A DNA stretch of 64,000 nt from an uncultured Poribacteria bacterium (GTDB lineage Bacteria > Poribacteria > WGA-4E > PCPOR2b): positions 496,001 to 560,000 of the forward strand of contig OY282444.1 of the NCBI GenBank assembly GCA_958296125.1, read 5' to 3'. Below the pieces are notes generated by a model. It searched no databases. It worked only from the letters and a program-made list of their open reading frames with translations, and was not told where the DNA came from. Positions 45,961-55,093 of this stretch are shown piece after piece. Within the stretch, counting starts at the first letter, position 1; every line of letters starts with the position of its first letter. The position numbers and the translations under genes were made by a program.

Positions 45961-47670
45961 TCAGGGATTATACTCGTGACCGTAACGGATGGTGTACCGG
46001 TAGCCTTGCTCGGTCAGGAAAAGCTGACGGTTGATTGCAAACTCTTGATCTCGGGAATCGCGGGTGACAATCGAGTAGAAGTGCGCGAGTGAACCGTCAG
46101 TTTTGGGACGGAGGATGCGTCCGAGACGTTGGGCTTCCTCCTGACGCGAGCCAAATGTACCGGACACCTGAATCGCAACGTTCGCATCGGGGAGATCAAT
46201 CGCAAAGTTGGCAACCTTGGAAACGACAAGCAGCTTAATCTCCCCTCGCCGAAACTGTTCATAGAGTTTGCCACGTTCATGGTTCGGGGTTTGCCCCATA
46301 ATCAGCGGTGCATTCAGGTGCCCCGCTATCTGCTTGAGTTGCCCAATGTATTGTCCAATAACAAGTACCTGATCGGCTTCGTGTCGTTCAATCAGTTCGC
46401 GCACGATGGGAAATTTGCTCGGATTCTCGGAAGCGATGCGGAACTTCTGCCTTGCGCGGGCGACAGCATAACTCATTCGCAGGTGTTCGGGCAGGTCTAC
46501 GCGGATTTCGGTGCACTCGGCGGTCGCAATCCACCCCTGCTTTTCCAATTCCCGCCAAGGGACATCATACTTTTTCGGTCCGATCAGGCTGAACACATCA
46601 TCTTCCCTACCATCTTCTCGCACCAGCGTTGCAGTCAACCCGAGGCGACGTTTCCCCTGAATCTCCGCAGTCATCCGAAATACAGGAGCGGGTAACAGGT
46701 GAACCTCGTCATAGATAATCAAGCCCCAATCCATCTCGGAAAAGATTCCCAAATGAACGAAGTCCTCCGATTTGCGCTTGCGATATGTCAGAATCTGATA
46801 GGTGGTCACTGTGATTGGACGAATTTCCTTACGGTCGCCGGTATATTCGCCGATATCTTCCCGCCTAATCGTTGTCTTATCGAGGAATTCAGCAATCCAC
46901 TGGCGCACAGCGATTGTGTTTGTCGAAAGGATCAGCGTGTGGCATTTGGTCTCAAACAAAATGCCAAACCCAACGATGGTCTTTCCCGCGCCACAAGGGA
47001 GGACAATCACACCGCTGCCGCCGCGTACGTCGCCTCCCAAATGAAAAACCTCTGCTGCATCGCGTTGATAGTCGCGCAGATTGAAGACAACCCCCGATTG
47101 TGTTATCGGCCGGGGCGCAATCTCCAGATAGCTTCCCCTGACATACCCTGCGAGGTCTTCAACCGGAAAACCGATCTTGATTAATGCCTGCTTGATGTGT
47201 CCGCGAAGGTGGTAGGGGACGGAAATGGTCTGGGGGTCAATCTGCTTGCCTAGCAGATTTTTTACCGATTCACTGTGGACAATTTCAGTCATGAGCACCG
47301 GATCTTCGGAGTGCAAAACCAAGTCGTTATCCCCGACGCGATCGGGGTTGAGAGCGGCGTGCTTCATCAATTTCACCCGTCCGTAGCGAGATACATAATC
47401 CATTATCTCGGCGATTATGTTCTGCGGTACATCATATTTGGTATACTCATCGAGCGCATCCAAGATATCTCCGATTTCTATTCCCGCAGCGGCGGCATTC
47501 CACAACGAAAGGGGTGTGATGCGATAGGTGTGGATATGTTCGGGGCTCTTTTCCAACTCGGCAAAGCTGGCAAGCGCGTCTCGCGCCGCCTCATAAAGTG
47601 GACTGTCAACTTCAAGGAGCACTGTCCGATCACTCTGGACAATCAACGGGTTTTGTGGATTGTATGGCAT
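45961..47670 (-). CDS. XPB/Ssl2-type superfamily 2 DNA helicase
   Basis: This 569-residue bacterial relative of the eukaryotic/archaeal repair helicase XPB probably unwinds DNA for repair. Walker A is VLPCGAGKTIVGFG, the DEAH box is IIYDEVHLLPAPV, and the family-specific RED motif is present in ATLVREDGRED. Motif VI is GRILRPKTDGS. An N-terminal domain of about 180 residues (DRTVLLEVDSPLYEAARDAL) matches XPB damage-recognition and helicase-N regions. It overlaps the upstream folK gene by 28 bases, so the two are coupled. Confidence 0.9.
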   Translation of the reverse strand: MPYNPQNPLIVQSDRTVLLEVDSPLYEAARDALASFAELEKSPEHIHTYRITPLSLWNAAAAGIEIGDILDALDEYTKYDVPQNIIAEIMDYVSRYGRVKLMKHAALNPDRVGDNDLVLHSEDPVLMTEIVHSESVKNLLGKQIDPQTISVPYHLRGHIKQALIKIGFPVEDLAGYVRGSYLEIAPRPITQSGVVFNLRDYQRDAAEVFHLGGDVRGGSGVIVLPCGAGKTIVGFGILFETKCHTLILSTNTIAVRQWIAEFLDKTTIRREDIGEYTGDRKEIRPITVTTYQILTYRKRKSEDFVHLGIFSEMDWGLIIYDEVHLLPAPVFRMTAEIQGKRRLGLTATLVREDGREDDVFSLIGPKKYDVPWRELEKQGWIATAECTEIRVDLPEHLRMSYAVARARQKFRIASENPSKFPIVRELIERHEADQVLVIGQYIGQLKQIAGHLNAPLIMGQTPNHERGKLYEQFRRGEIKLLVVSKVANFAIDLPDANVAIQVSGTFGSRQEEAQRLGRILRPKTDGSLAHFYSIVTRDSRDQEFAINRQLFLTEQGYRYTIRYGHEYNP

Positions 47671-48188
47671 TTGGTCAAATCCTTTGGATCAATATTTGGC
47701 GGTGGTGCCGCGAGTTTGACGGCTTTTTCGTCATCCAGATTAGAGAACAGGGTTCGGATATTTTGTTGGAAGATTGGGTGGAGGACATCCGGGGCAATCT
47801 CGGCGAAAGGGACAAGGACAAAACTGCGTCGGTGCATTTCGGGGTGCGGCACAATTAGCTCCGGCGTATTGATACAACATTGGTCATAGATTAGCAGATC
47901 CAGGTCTACCTCTCGTGGTCCCCAACGTGCCCGATGCTGTCGTCCAACAACCCCCTCAATATCCTTCAGCAACGTCAACAACCCATGGAGCGATAGATCG
48001 GTTTCGACAGCGACGACACCGTTCAGAAACCAATCCTGTTCCTCATAGCCGACAGGCTCGGTTTCGTAGAGGGAGGAGATCTGTATTAGCGAGACGCGAT
48101 CTGCTGCTAACAGCAGCCGCAACGCTTGAGCGATATAGGTAAAGCGGTCGTCTATGTTGGATCCAAAACCGATGTATGCGTGTGCCAT
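47643..48188 (-). CDS. folK: 2-amino-4-hydroxy-6-hydroxymethyldihydropteridine pyrophosphokinase
   Basis: This protein of about 181 residues transfers pyrophosphate from ATP to 6-hydroxymethyl-dihydropterin in folate synthesis. The signature RWGPREVDLDLLIYD (metal-binding aspartates) and the start AYIGFGSNIDDRFTYI are diagnostic, with SSLYETEPVGYEEQDWFLNG in between. The length is normal. The ATG at 48188 is chosen. The coding region runs into that of the XPB-like helicase (28-base overlap). No folB or folP is in the window. Confidence 0.92.
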   Translation of the reverse strand: MAHAYIGFGSNIDDRFTYIAQALRLLLAADRVSLIQISSLYETEPVGYEEQDWFLNGVVAVETDLSLHGLLTLLKDIEGVVGRQHRARWGPREVDLDLLIYDQCCINTPELIVPHPEMHRRSFVLVPFAEIAPDVLHPIFQQNIRTLFSNLDDEKAVKLAAPPPNIDPKDLTKCHTIHKTR

Positions 48189-48540
48189 TGTCAACTCGTT
48201 AAATAGCCCTCTGCGGCTCTTGGTGAACTAGGATAACCTAAGTGAAGGGTGCTCATCATTATTGTCTGAACCACGGATTAAACAGATCACAATGATCGAA
48301 CCCATTACCTATTTATGAGCACCCCTCATCCAAGGTGCCCGTAGGTCAAGATTCATATCTCGACAAAACACCCGGACGATAGTGCAACGTTCAGGACTGA
48401 TTGAGCCTAGACTATTGCGTAATGTGCTAGGTATGTTCGATTTTGGAAAATCGGCCTACAGAAATCCGAAGCCTCTTGGAACAGAGATGAAGTTAAGTTG
48501 TCAAGTGTCAACGATAAGGGAGGGTGAGATGGCGATAGAC
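48189..48540. other. Intergenic region with a long inverted repeat
   Basis: There are 352 bases between the folK start and the end of the defence gene cluster. GGGTGCTCAT (48247-48256) pairs perfectly with ATGAGCACCC (48315-48324) across a 58-base loop. No open frame looks like protein. Confidence 0.5.
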
Positions 48541-50289
48541 TTACTCATCACCTATCGGTTTCGCTAGGTTGGCTATCTCCAAAATCCCATCAAGCACTTC
48601 GGATACTTCTGGATCAATCTGATCTGAGGGAACATATTGGACAAGGGTGTGATAATTTGTTTTTCGCATCAGATTCTCCAATCCCAGCTTTTTGAAAAAG
48701 CGATCGAAGAGCCGATCCAGAAAATCATCGCTCACTTTGGTATTCGGGGACCAAGGCGAGCTTTCACCAAGTGTCGCTAGGGCATCTTCAATCTCCGCAA
48801 TCGCTTCTTCCATTGTAGACAGCCATTGATTTGTAAATTGATTAGCAAACAGTGGTCCTGTGCTCTGTCTCTCTCCTTCGACTTCTGCCCATGCCATTAA
48901 CACCTCTTTTTGGCACAGGTAATTCTCAATCTCGCGCCGCTTCCACTTATACTCCTTTAATTCAGGGGTAGTTTTCAGCTCGGGTTCAATCCGATCAAAG
49001 AGACAGAATCCAACCAAATCGGTTTTCGCCTCCCGCAATCCATAAAAATGTTTACGGGCTTCCCGCGGTTGATTTTCAACATAGTGTACAAATGGACGTT
49101 TCAATCTATCTGCTACATCGTGCTGCAGTTTCTCCGCAAACGCTTGTAAAATTGCTAGGTCTGTTGAGCCCTCAAGATAGAGCACCCATCCCTTCTGTTC
49201 TGCCTGATAATACTGCTCAAATCCAATACTTTTAAGCGATTTCAAAAGCTGGCTACCGCGGTCATCAATGCGATGGGGTGCACCGAGAAAGGCAATGACA
49301 ACGTCCCGATCGGCTGCCTCGTTAAGAATAACCTCAGAATGGCTGGCGGCGATGATTTGACTGTCATGTTCCCTAGCAAGTTCGGTGAGCGTTTGATAAA
49401 TCTGCCTTTGCCGAAGAATCTCAAGGTGTGCATCTGGCTCATCCAGCAGAAGGACTGACCCCGGATGTGCCCCAATATATGCGAGCAGAAGTAGCGTTTG
49501 TTGAAGCCCACGTCCTGACGAGGAGAGATCGAGAGAGATCGAGCCAGCCCGATAGCTCATCTCAATCTCCCCGCGTCCAGGAATGTAATTCGGCTCATCA
49601 AGCTGAACGCCGAATAGGTCTTCGATCTGCTGGCAGATTGTTTCCCACGTTTCATTATCTCCGCGCTCCTGCAAAACCTGATAGCAGAGGTTACGAAGGA
49701 CCTCAGCGGTCCGCCCTTCCCCAACACGAACATTGATTGCCCCAGTATCAAGGCGTGTCTCATTCGACGTAAGCCCGGACATCGGTGGCAGGAAAGCAAC
49801 ATCAAGATTTGTGGCCGCTTCAGGAACAGGTATTCGTTTCAACACCTGACCGTCCACTTCCGGTAATCGCAGGGGCCGGCAGTAAAAGGATTCCTGATTG
49901 GCATAATCAAATTCCAAACCACATTCCCACTGCCTGCCAGCAGTAACGCCTTCAACGGTAATATCCATACGGACGTTTTGCGTCTGTTGCTTACCATCAG
50001 TTCTCTGAATATCTCGGATCTGCAAATTTCGCCAGAGCAACCTTGCATTCGGCACAGAGAGGGAGATAAGGTCGCGCCGGTTGACAGCAACGCCCGGTCG
50101 CCTTTCTGCTTTCGGTCTCCCCTTACGGTGCTCGTTCCAACGTTTGAGCCCAATATCCCACAGGGCGAGTGCCTGCAAAGCCGTTGTTTTGCCTGAGTTA
50201 TTCGGTCCAATGAAGACAACGGGATTCCCCAATTCGACTTCTATTTCTCCAAAGCATTTGAAATTGCGACAAATCAATTTCGTCAGCAT
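48541..50289 (-). CDS. OLD-like AAA ATPase with C-terminal TOPRIM-like region
   Basis: This 582-residue protein begins at the ATG at 50289 (GGAGGAG upstream). An ABC/SMC-type ATPase head contains Walker A in FIGPNNSGKTTALQAL, the signature DLSSSGRGLQQTLLLLAY and Walker B in VLLLDEPDAHLEI, with ASHSEVI as switch histidine. After residue 340 follow LYLEGSTDLAILQAF and later GFCLFDRIEP, which fit the TOPRIM/metal-binding part of OLD-family nucleases. Such proteins act as phage or plasmid defence effectors (OLD, GajA, RM-associated ATPases). It is the last gene of a run with type III restriction genes and Rpn nucleases on the same strand. Confidence 0.82.
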   Translation of the reverse strand: MLTKLICRNFKCFGEIEVELGNPVVFIGPNNSGKTTALQALALWDIGLKRWNEHRKGRPKAERRPGVAVNRRDLISLSVPNARLLWRNLQIRDIQRTDGKQQTQNVRMDITVEGVTAGRQWECGLEFDYANQESFYCRPLRLPEVDGQVLKRIPVPEAATNLDVAFLPPMSGLTSNETRLDTGAINVRVGEGRTAEVLRNLCYQVLQERGDNETWETICQQIEDLFGVQLDEPNYIPGRGEIEMSYRAGSISLDLSSSGRGLQQTLLLLAYIGAHPGSVLLLDEPDAHLEILRQRQIYQTLTELAREHDSQIIAASHSEVILNEAADRDVVIAFLGAPHRIDDRGSQLLKSLKSIGFEQYYQAEQKGWVLYLEGSTDLAILQAFAEKLQHDVADRLKRPFVHYVENQPREARKHFYGLREAKTDLVGFCLFDRIEPELKTTPELKEYKWKRREIENYLCQKEVLMAWAEVEGERQSTGPLFANQFTNQWLSTMEEAIAEIEDALATLGESSPWSPNTKVSDDFLDRLFDRFFKKLGLENLMRKTNYHTLVQYVPSDQIDPEVSEVLDGILEIANLAKPIGDE

Positions 50290-50339
50290 TTCTGCTCCTC
50301 CAAGAACGATAGGCTCATATAAAAAGAGAGTCAAACAGA

Positions 50340-50363
50340 GCAACCACAGGGGTTGCCCCTACA
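50340..50363. repeat. Short palindromic repeat, copy A
   Basis: GCAACCACAGGGGTTGC followed by CCCTACAG resembles the element at 59915-59940. It lies between the ATPase and restriction genes and is likely a dispersed repetitive palindrome. Confidence 0.45.
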
Positions 50364-50395
50364 GAATCAACCAAATTAGGGCGGGTTTCCCTGCT

Positions 50396-52939
50396 TTAGC
50401 TATGCGAATATTGTTCGCCCAACCGTGCGGCTATCTCCGAGAATTCGTGCTCGCTGAACACCAATTGAAAGATGCTTTGGGGTGCCTCACGCAGCTTTAC
50501 CGTGCCGACAGCATTGAATGTCCCCTCAAGTGCTTGCAACACCTTCCGCTTGTACTCGGTGTCAGGGTTGCCGAGCAGGTGTTCGCCTTTTGTCTCGAAA
50601 ATTAACAGGCGCGTTTCGCTCGCCATCGCAACGAAGTCGGGATAAATGCGTTCCTGTTTCCAACCTTGCAGGTAATACTCGCCCTGTTGACGCACCGCGA
50701 CTCGATGCCACCATTGCACTGCCTTCTGCTCATCAAGATAACAAGCAAATTTCTTTTCCAATTCGCTATCGAAGTGCTGCTCAAATACCGATTCAAACAG
50801 GCTAAGCTGTAAGGGCTCGCCATACCTTTTTACGAGTTGCCTATCGTTGGAGTGAACCTGTATGTCATAGTTACGTACCATACGAAAATTCGGCTGTCCG
50901 GTCTCTAAGTCAAAACGGATTTTACCCCTCTTCAGTTTTTCGTGGAAAACCTGCTCCGCCTGATTTTCCACTTCATTCTTGACATGCTCCCGTAACTGAT
51001 GTGCGAGATAAGCACGTCGGTCGTAGATATCCGCTTCAGTTTCGCCTTTCCGCTTCAGGAGCTCGCCCAATTGCTCTGCAATGCGGGCGGCATGCCATGG
51101 ATTGGGTAGAACATCGGACAGATGGCGTGTGAAGTCCGAAACTTTGACCGTTTTGTCAATATACACCCCTCGCTCGGCATGGTAGATAGGCGGTGTCTCC
51201 TCCATATCAACCGTTGCGGATTGCCATCTTGGGCCGTCGGATGCAGATGCTTTCGGGTCAGGCGGTCCGATTTTCGACCAATCTATATGCGGGAGGATAT
51301 GAGATTGATAATCGAGTTGCACCCAATGGTCGCCGTTTTTATGGAGCACCATCGGCAGAAAGATATCCTGCCCCTGAAATCGATCGCGGCGATGCACGGT
51401 CCGCTGCTGCCCCTCGCTCTCTTGCTGTAAGGTGCCCATCACCTCGTCGTCCAAGCCTGTTAGCCCCTCCGCTTCCAAGCCCCTTTTGACCTGTTCGACG
51501 ACGGTGCCCACTTCGACGTTATTGCAATAGACATAACATTGATCTAGTAATTCTCTATCGGTGCGTTGCGCGCCCGGTTGCCGCATCACCCGCCCCAATA
51601 GTTGCGTTATGGCTCGTTGTGCCTGCGTATTGTCTAACATCACCAACAGATAAGCAAACGGGCAATCCCAACCTTCCATCAGTGCAGATTTTGTGATGAT
51701 CCATCGCACCTGCGAAAATTCGGAGAGTAGATTTTCTCTGCCGAGTTCGTCGTTTTCGGCAGATTTAACGCGAATCGCATCGGAAGGCACGTTTAAGTGT
51801 TGTGTGAGATATTCCCGCACATCCTCTGCGTGAATATACCCGCTATCCTTCTGATTGTTACCCGTCCGCTCAACGCGCACAACGGCGATAGGACGGATAT
51901 AACGCCCCGTGCTGTGCTCAAGGTCCGTCGCTTCGGCATTTAGCCGCTCTAGTTCCTCAACCGCCTGTCCCAGCGTTAACCCCCACTCGGCGTTTGGGAA
52001 TGATGTTACCTGTACCGGCAGTTTGATCATCTCCTCCTTTTTCAGGTCGGGCCCTTCGATATCGACAAGCAGATTGCTAATACCGTGGTTCGGGGTCGCA
52101 GAGAGTTCGATAACCAGCTGGGGGTTCAGACGGTTGATGGAACGGGCAAATTCTTCGTTCGCCTCCCGCTTTTTCGATCCATACGCTTTATGTGCCTCGT
52201 CAAGAACAACGACGGGACGCAGTATCTTGAGCACATTAAAGAGACTGTGTTTGATTGTTCCTCCTTCAACATTGCACTCCAAATCCGGGTAGGTTTCCAT
52301 CATACGGCCGTCACTGAGGAGATCATCACCGTCCGGGAAAAAACTGGGATAACGTCCTGCATCCTTAAACATACGCAGAAACTCTTTCCCCTTTTGTCGA
52401 TTCGCCGCCGGTAACATCAGCAACATAACGCACAAGTAATTAACGATATCATCCCTATTGAACGGATCATCCTTTTCCAACATTTTGACGCGGCCCGCGC
52501 TTGCCCGTTCCAACATTTGACGATACGGATGCTCCCGATTCCACAGGGCGGCTTTGGTTTGCGCGTAGATAGCCTTGCTCGGCACAATCCACAATGTCAG
52601 CCCGGTCTGTCGATTGAGGCGTTCTAGAGCGGCGGCGGCGAGCAAGGTTTTTCCCCCACCTGTGGGCACCTTGAAACAGATATGTGGAATCGGGCGGTCT
52701 GCGCCGTCGGTGCGGTTGATGTATTCGCCGGCAGTTGCCGCCACACCATCATATTCCTTGAGTCTATTCCACGCTGTTTTAGGATAATTACGCGCCTCAT
52801 TGAGGATTGCACTATCAACCCCTGTCTTTCTCAACGCCTTAACCGCAGTGTCTGATTCATTCTGTGCGTCTTTGAGTGCTTCCAACCAACAGCTAAAAGC
52901 GTCGAGTGCACGGAGTTGATACGTTTTCAATTCCATCAT
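50396..52939 (-). CDS. Type III restriction enzyme, Res subunit (helicase-nuclease)
   Basis: This 847-residue superfamily 2 helicase has Walker A in FKVPTGGGKTLLAAAAL, a DEAH box in VLDEAHKAYG, SATPNHG (motif III) and LLGRVMRQPG (motif VI). The C-terminal endonuclease shows the PD-(D/E)XK core in IYPDFVAMASETRLLIFETK. It partners with the Mod subunit encoded 12 bases upstream to cut foreign DNA at sites lacking modification, after ATP-driven translocation or sliding. The length is slightly shorter than EcoP15I Res. Lying between Mod and the OLD-like ATPase, it forms the centre of a defence island. Confidence 0.9.
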   Translation of the reverse strand: MMELKTYQLRALDAFSCWLEALKDAQNESDTAVKALRKTGVDSAILNEARNYPKTAWNRLKEYDGVAATAGEYINRTDGADRPIPHICFKVPTGGGKTLLAAAALERLNRQTGLTLWIVPSKAIYAQTKAALWNREHPYRQMLERASAGRVKMLEKDDPFNRDDIVNYLCVMLLMLPAANRQKGKEFLRMFKDAGRYPSFFPDGDDLLSDGRMMETYPDLECNVEGGTIKHSLFNVLKILRPVVVLDEAHKAYGSKKREANEEFARSINRLNPQLVIELSATPNHGISNLLVDIEGPDLKKEEMIKLPVQVTSFPNAEWGLTLGQAVEELERLNAEATDLEHSTGRYIRPIAVVRVERTGNNQKDSGYIHAEDVREYLTQHLNVPSDAIRVKSAENDELGRENLLSEFSQVRWIITKSALMEGWDCPFAYLLVMLDNTQAQRAITQLLGRVMRQPGAQRTDRELLDQCYVYCNNVEVGTVVEQVKRGLEAEGLTGLDDEVMGTLQQESEGQQRTVHRRDRFQGQDIFLPMVLHKNGDHWVQLDYQSHILPHIDWSKIGPPDPKASASDGPRWQSATVDMEETPPIYHAERGVYIDKTVKVSDFTRHLSDVLPNPWHAARIAEQLGELLKRKGETEADIYDRRAYLAHQLREHVKNEVENQAEQVFHEKLKRGKIRFDLETGQPNFRMVRNYDIQVHSNDRQLVKRYGEPLQLSLFESVFEQHFDSELEKKFACYLDEQKAVQWWHRVAVRQQGEYYLQGWKQERIYPDFVAMASETRLLIFETKGEHLLGNPDTEYKRKVLQALEGTFNAVGTVKLREAPQSIFQLVFSEHEFSEIAARLGEQYSHS

Positions 52940-52951
52940 GTCGCCACCTCT

Positions 52952-54598
52952 TTACCTTTCGTGCAGTGCATGGGGGAGTTGACAGAATGTAATGCCCATT
53001 CCCGTGAGTTCTCGCTGGCCTATGTATTTGCCCGGGGCGTAAACGATTGCCTTACCCCCGTTCTGACGGTTGGCTTTGTGGATGCGTTGTGCTCGTTCAA
53101 GGTTAAGCATCACCTCGTTGCACCGCAAGTACTCAAGGTCGGGTTGGTAGAGCAGGTAGTAGTCAATTTTGTCGGCACTGTGAAAGAGACCGTCACCGTT
53201 TTTCGATTTCAACGCATCAGTCCCGACAGAAACCCCAGAGGCAATATACAGTAGATGGGCGGCGAGTGATTCGTAAGAGGGGAGGGCCTCCCCGGTGAGC
53301 ATCCCCTCCATTTCAATCGGCTTACCCAATGTGCCGTAGGTGAAGGAGCCGCCCAAGCCTTCGCGCAATGAAGCATCGCGGGCCTTGGGAATACCGTTAA
53401 TGACACGGCGGATCCGCTCGGCGGTGATGGTGTCGGCGTAATCTTCGCATTCAATGAGGATAAATTTCCGATTGCCGCCATCTTCCTTGTTCAAAGCGAG
53501 TACAGCGTGTGCTGTCGTGCCGGAGCCTGCGAATGAGTCTAGGACGATGTCATCCGATGAGAGATTGGCAGTTTGGAATACCCTCTGAATCAGCTTAGTG
53601 CCTTTGGGATTGTTGAATACACCTTTTCCCATTATCGAAGAAAGTTCTTCGTTCGCTTGATGGGTACTTCCCACATCTTGATAAGTCCACAATGATCCTA
53701 CGGTTTTGCCATCCTTCACCTCGCTTAGATAAGTCTTCTTGTTAGGTTGGGATTTTCCGCTCTTACCAAAGTAAAGTTGGCCATCATCGTATAGATCCAT
53801 GAGCTTCGCTTGGGTGTACCTCGGAAATCTTCCTTCCGGGCAATGCCACGTAACACCGTTAGGGAATTTAAGCGAATACCTATCTCTATCCCTGCCACTT
53901 TTTGCATGTAACGGAGTTGCTTTCCATGCTCCCTTCGGATCTTCATCGGGATTCTTGTATGTCTTGTCCATTTCTGCTGTCCTTGGAAGAACGCCGATTT
54001 GACACGTATCTAAATTCTTCGCATAGGAGAGGATGTTCTCGTGCTGATACGAGACGGTTTTGGAATCGTTAGCCAATGTGTACTTGGACCACCAAGTAAA
54101 ATTGGCGACTATGTTCTCCGCCCCAAAAATCTCATCCATCAGCATCCGTAGGTGGTGTTCTTCATTATCATCAATGGAGATAAAAATTATACCATTGTCC
54201 GCAAGTAATTCTTTTAGTAGGTGCAACCGTGGCCACATCATACAGAGCCATTTGTCGTGTCGCTCAAGGTCTTCGTTATCAACGGGACTGTGCTCTGCGA
54301 GCCACTGCTGCATAAGTGAACTGTTGACGTTGTCGTTATAACACCATCCTTCGTTGCCGGTGTTGTAGGGTGGATCGATGTAGATGCACTTAACACGGTT
54401 CGCATAGCGGGGCAGCAAGGCTTTGAGGGCGTGTAGGTTATCTCCGTGGATGATGAGGTTATCATCGGCACCCCCCGCTTTCCCCCCGCAGGCAGGGGGC
54501 TTGCAGGAGCGGCTTTCGTCCGTTTCAATCGGCCGGTAGGGAACGGTGAGATGGTGGGCGTAGATATGTTGTTTCCCTTTGAAGTCGAGTGTGGGCAT
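52952..54598 (-). CDS. Type III DNA methyltransferase, Mod subunit
   Basis: This 548-residue beta-class N6-adenine methyltransferase has DPPY in CIYIDPPYNTGNEGW (about residue 94) and later the AdoMet-binding FxGxG in VLDSFAGSGTTAHAVLALN. Motif IV before motif I defines the beta group. The central variable part (about 160-330) should hold target recognition. Mod methylates host DNA and gives specificity to the restriction complex. The ATG at 54598 follows AAAGGA. It starts 42 bases after the end of the truncated Rpn gene. Confidence 0.92.
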   Translation of the reverse strand: MPTLDFKGKQHIYAHHLTVPYRPIETDESRSCKPPACGGKAGGADDNLIIHGDNLHALKALLPRYANRVKCIYIDPPYNTGNEGWCYNDNVNSSLMQQWLAEHSPVDNEDLERHDKWLCMMWPRLHLLKELLADNGIIFISIDDNEEHHLRMLMDEIFGAENIVANFTWWSKYTLANDSKTVSYQHENILSYAKNLDTCQIGVLPRTAEMDKTYKNPDEDPKGAWKATPLHAKSGRDRDRYSLKFPNGVTWHCPEGRFPRYTQAKLMDLYDDGQLYFGKSGKSQPNKKTYLSEVKDGKTVGSLWTYQDVGSTHQANEELSSIMGKGVFNNPKGTKLIQRVFQTANLSSDDIVLDSFAGSGTTAHAVLALNKEDGGNRKFILIECEDYADTITAERIRRVINGIPKARDASLREGLGGSFTYGTLGKPIEMEGMLTGEALPSYESLAAHLLYIASGVSVGTDALKSKNGDGLFHSADKIDYYLLYQPDLEYLRCNEVMLNLERAQRIHKANRQNGGKAIVYAPGKYIGQRELTGMGITFCQLPHALHER

Positions 54599-54640
54599 GG
54601 TGAAATTCCTTTGGGGTTCCTGCGGTGATTAACATCGTTC

Positions 54641-54949
54641 TTACTCCTCCATTGAGGAAGGCTCGTCTTTCAACTGCAAGAGTTGTGCTTCCGGAAGGTT
54701 TGTGATTTCAGAAATGAGTGTTATCTCCATTCCCTTGGCAAGCATTGCCTTTGCAGCTTCAATCCGGCCTTCGAGCAAACCTTCCTGTTTGCCCTCAATT
54801 CTGCCTTTCTGCTCACCTTCGAGCAGTCCTTCCTGCTTACCCTCAAGCAGCCCTTCTTGCTTGCCCTCAAGCAGTCCTTCCTGCTTGCCTTCAAGCAGCC
54901 CGTTTTGAAAAATCTGCTGCCTTTCTCGCTCTAACGCAGCGACTAACAT
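54641..54949 (-). CDS. Stand-alone Rpn C-terminal protein (fifth, truncated copy; candidate antitoxin)
   Basis: This 102-residue protein is homologous only to the C-terminal third of the neighbouring Rpn nucleases. The ATG at 54949 follows a perfect Shine-Dalgarno AGGAGGTGA (54955-54963). An alternative TTG at 54988 lacks one. It contains LVAALERERQQIFQNG, five 8-residue units of the LLEGKQEG type (54779-54898) and the conserved tail AKAMLAKGMEITLISEITNL. The catalytic nuclease domain is gone. The 5' end was joined to leader sequence (bases 55067-55090) at a short CCG microhomology. It equals the internal frame of the full copies and resembles the intragenic RpnS antitoxin reported for E. coli. 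The function is inferred. Confidence 0.6.
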   Translation of the reverse strand: MLVAALERERQQIFQNGLLEGKQEGLLEGKQEGLLEGKQEGLLEGEQKGRIEGKQEGLLEGRIEAAKAMLAKGMEITLISEITNLPEAQLLQLKDEPSSMEE

Positions 54950-55093
54950 CGTCTTCACCTCCTCTTCGTTGCGGTAAATGTATTCCAACGACTGATAATC
55001 GCCAGATTCAATCCGTCCGTGGAACGCTAACTGCCTAAACCAGTTTAAGAACAGACTTACCGCGATTGTCGAGAGCGGTGATTAACATTGTTT

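Noticed and set aside
48382-48567. 61-residue plus-strand frame before the defence cluster
   Set aside because: It overlaps the end of the ATPase gene on the other strand and resembles nothing. Likely chance.
54779-54898. 24-base repeats as a CRISPR array
   Set aside because: The units are contiguous without spacers and encode an in-frame peptide repeat.
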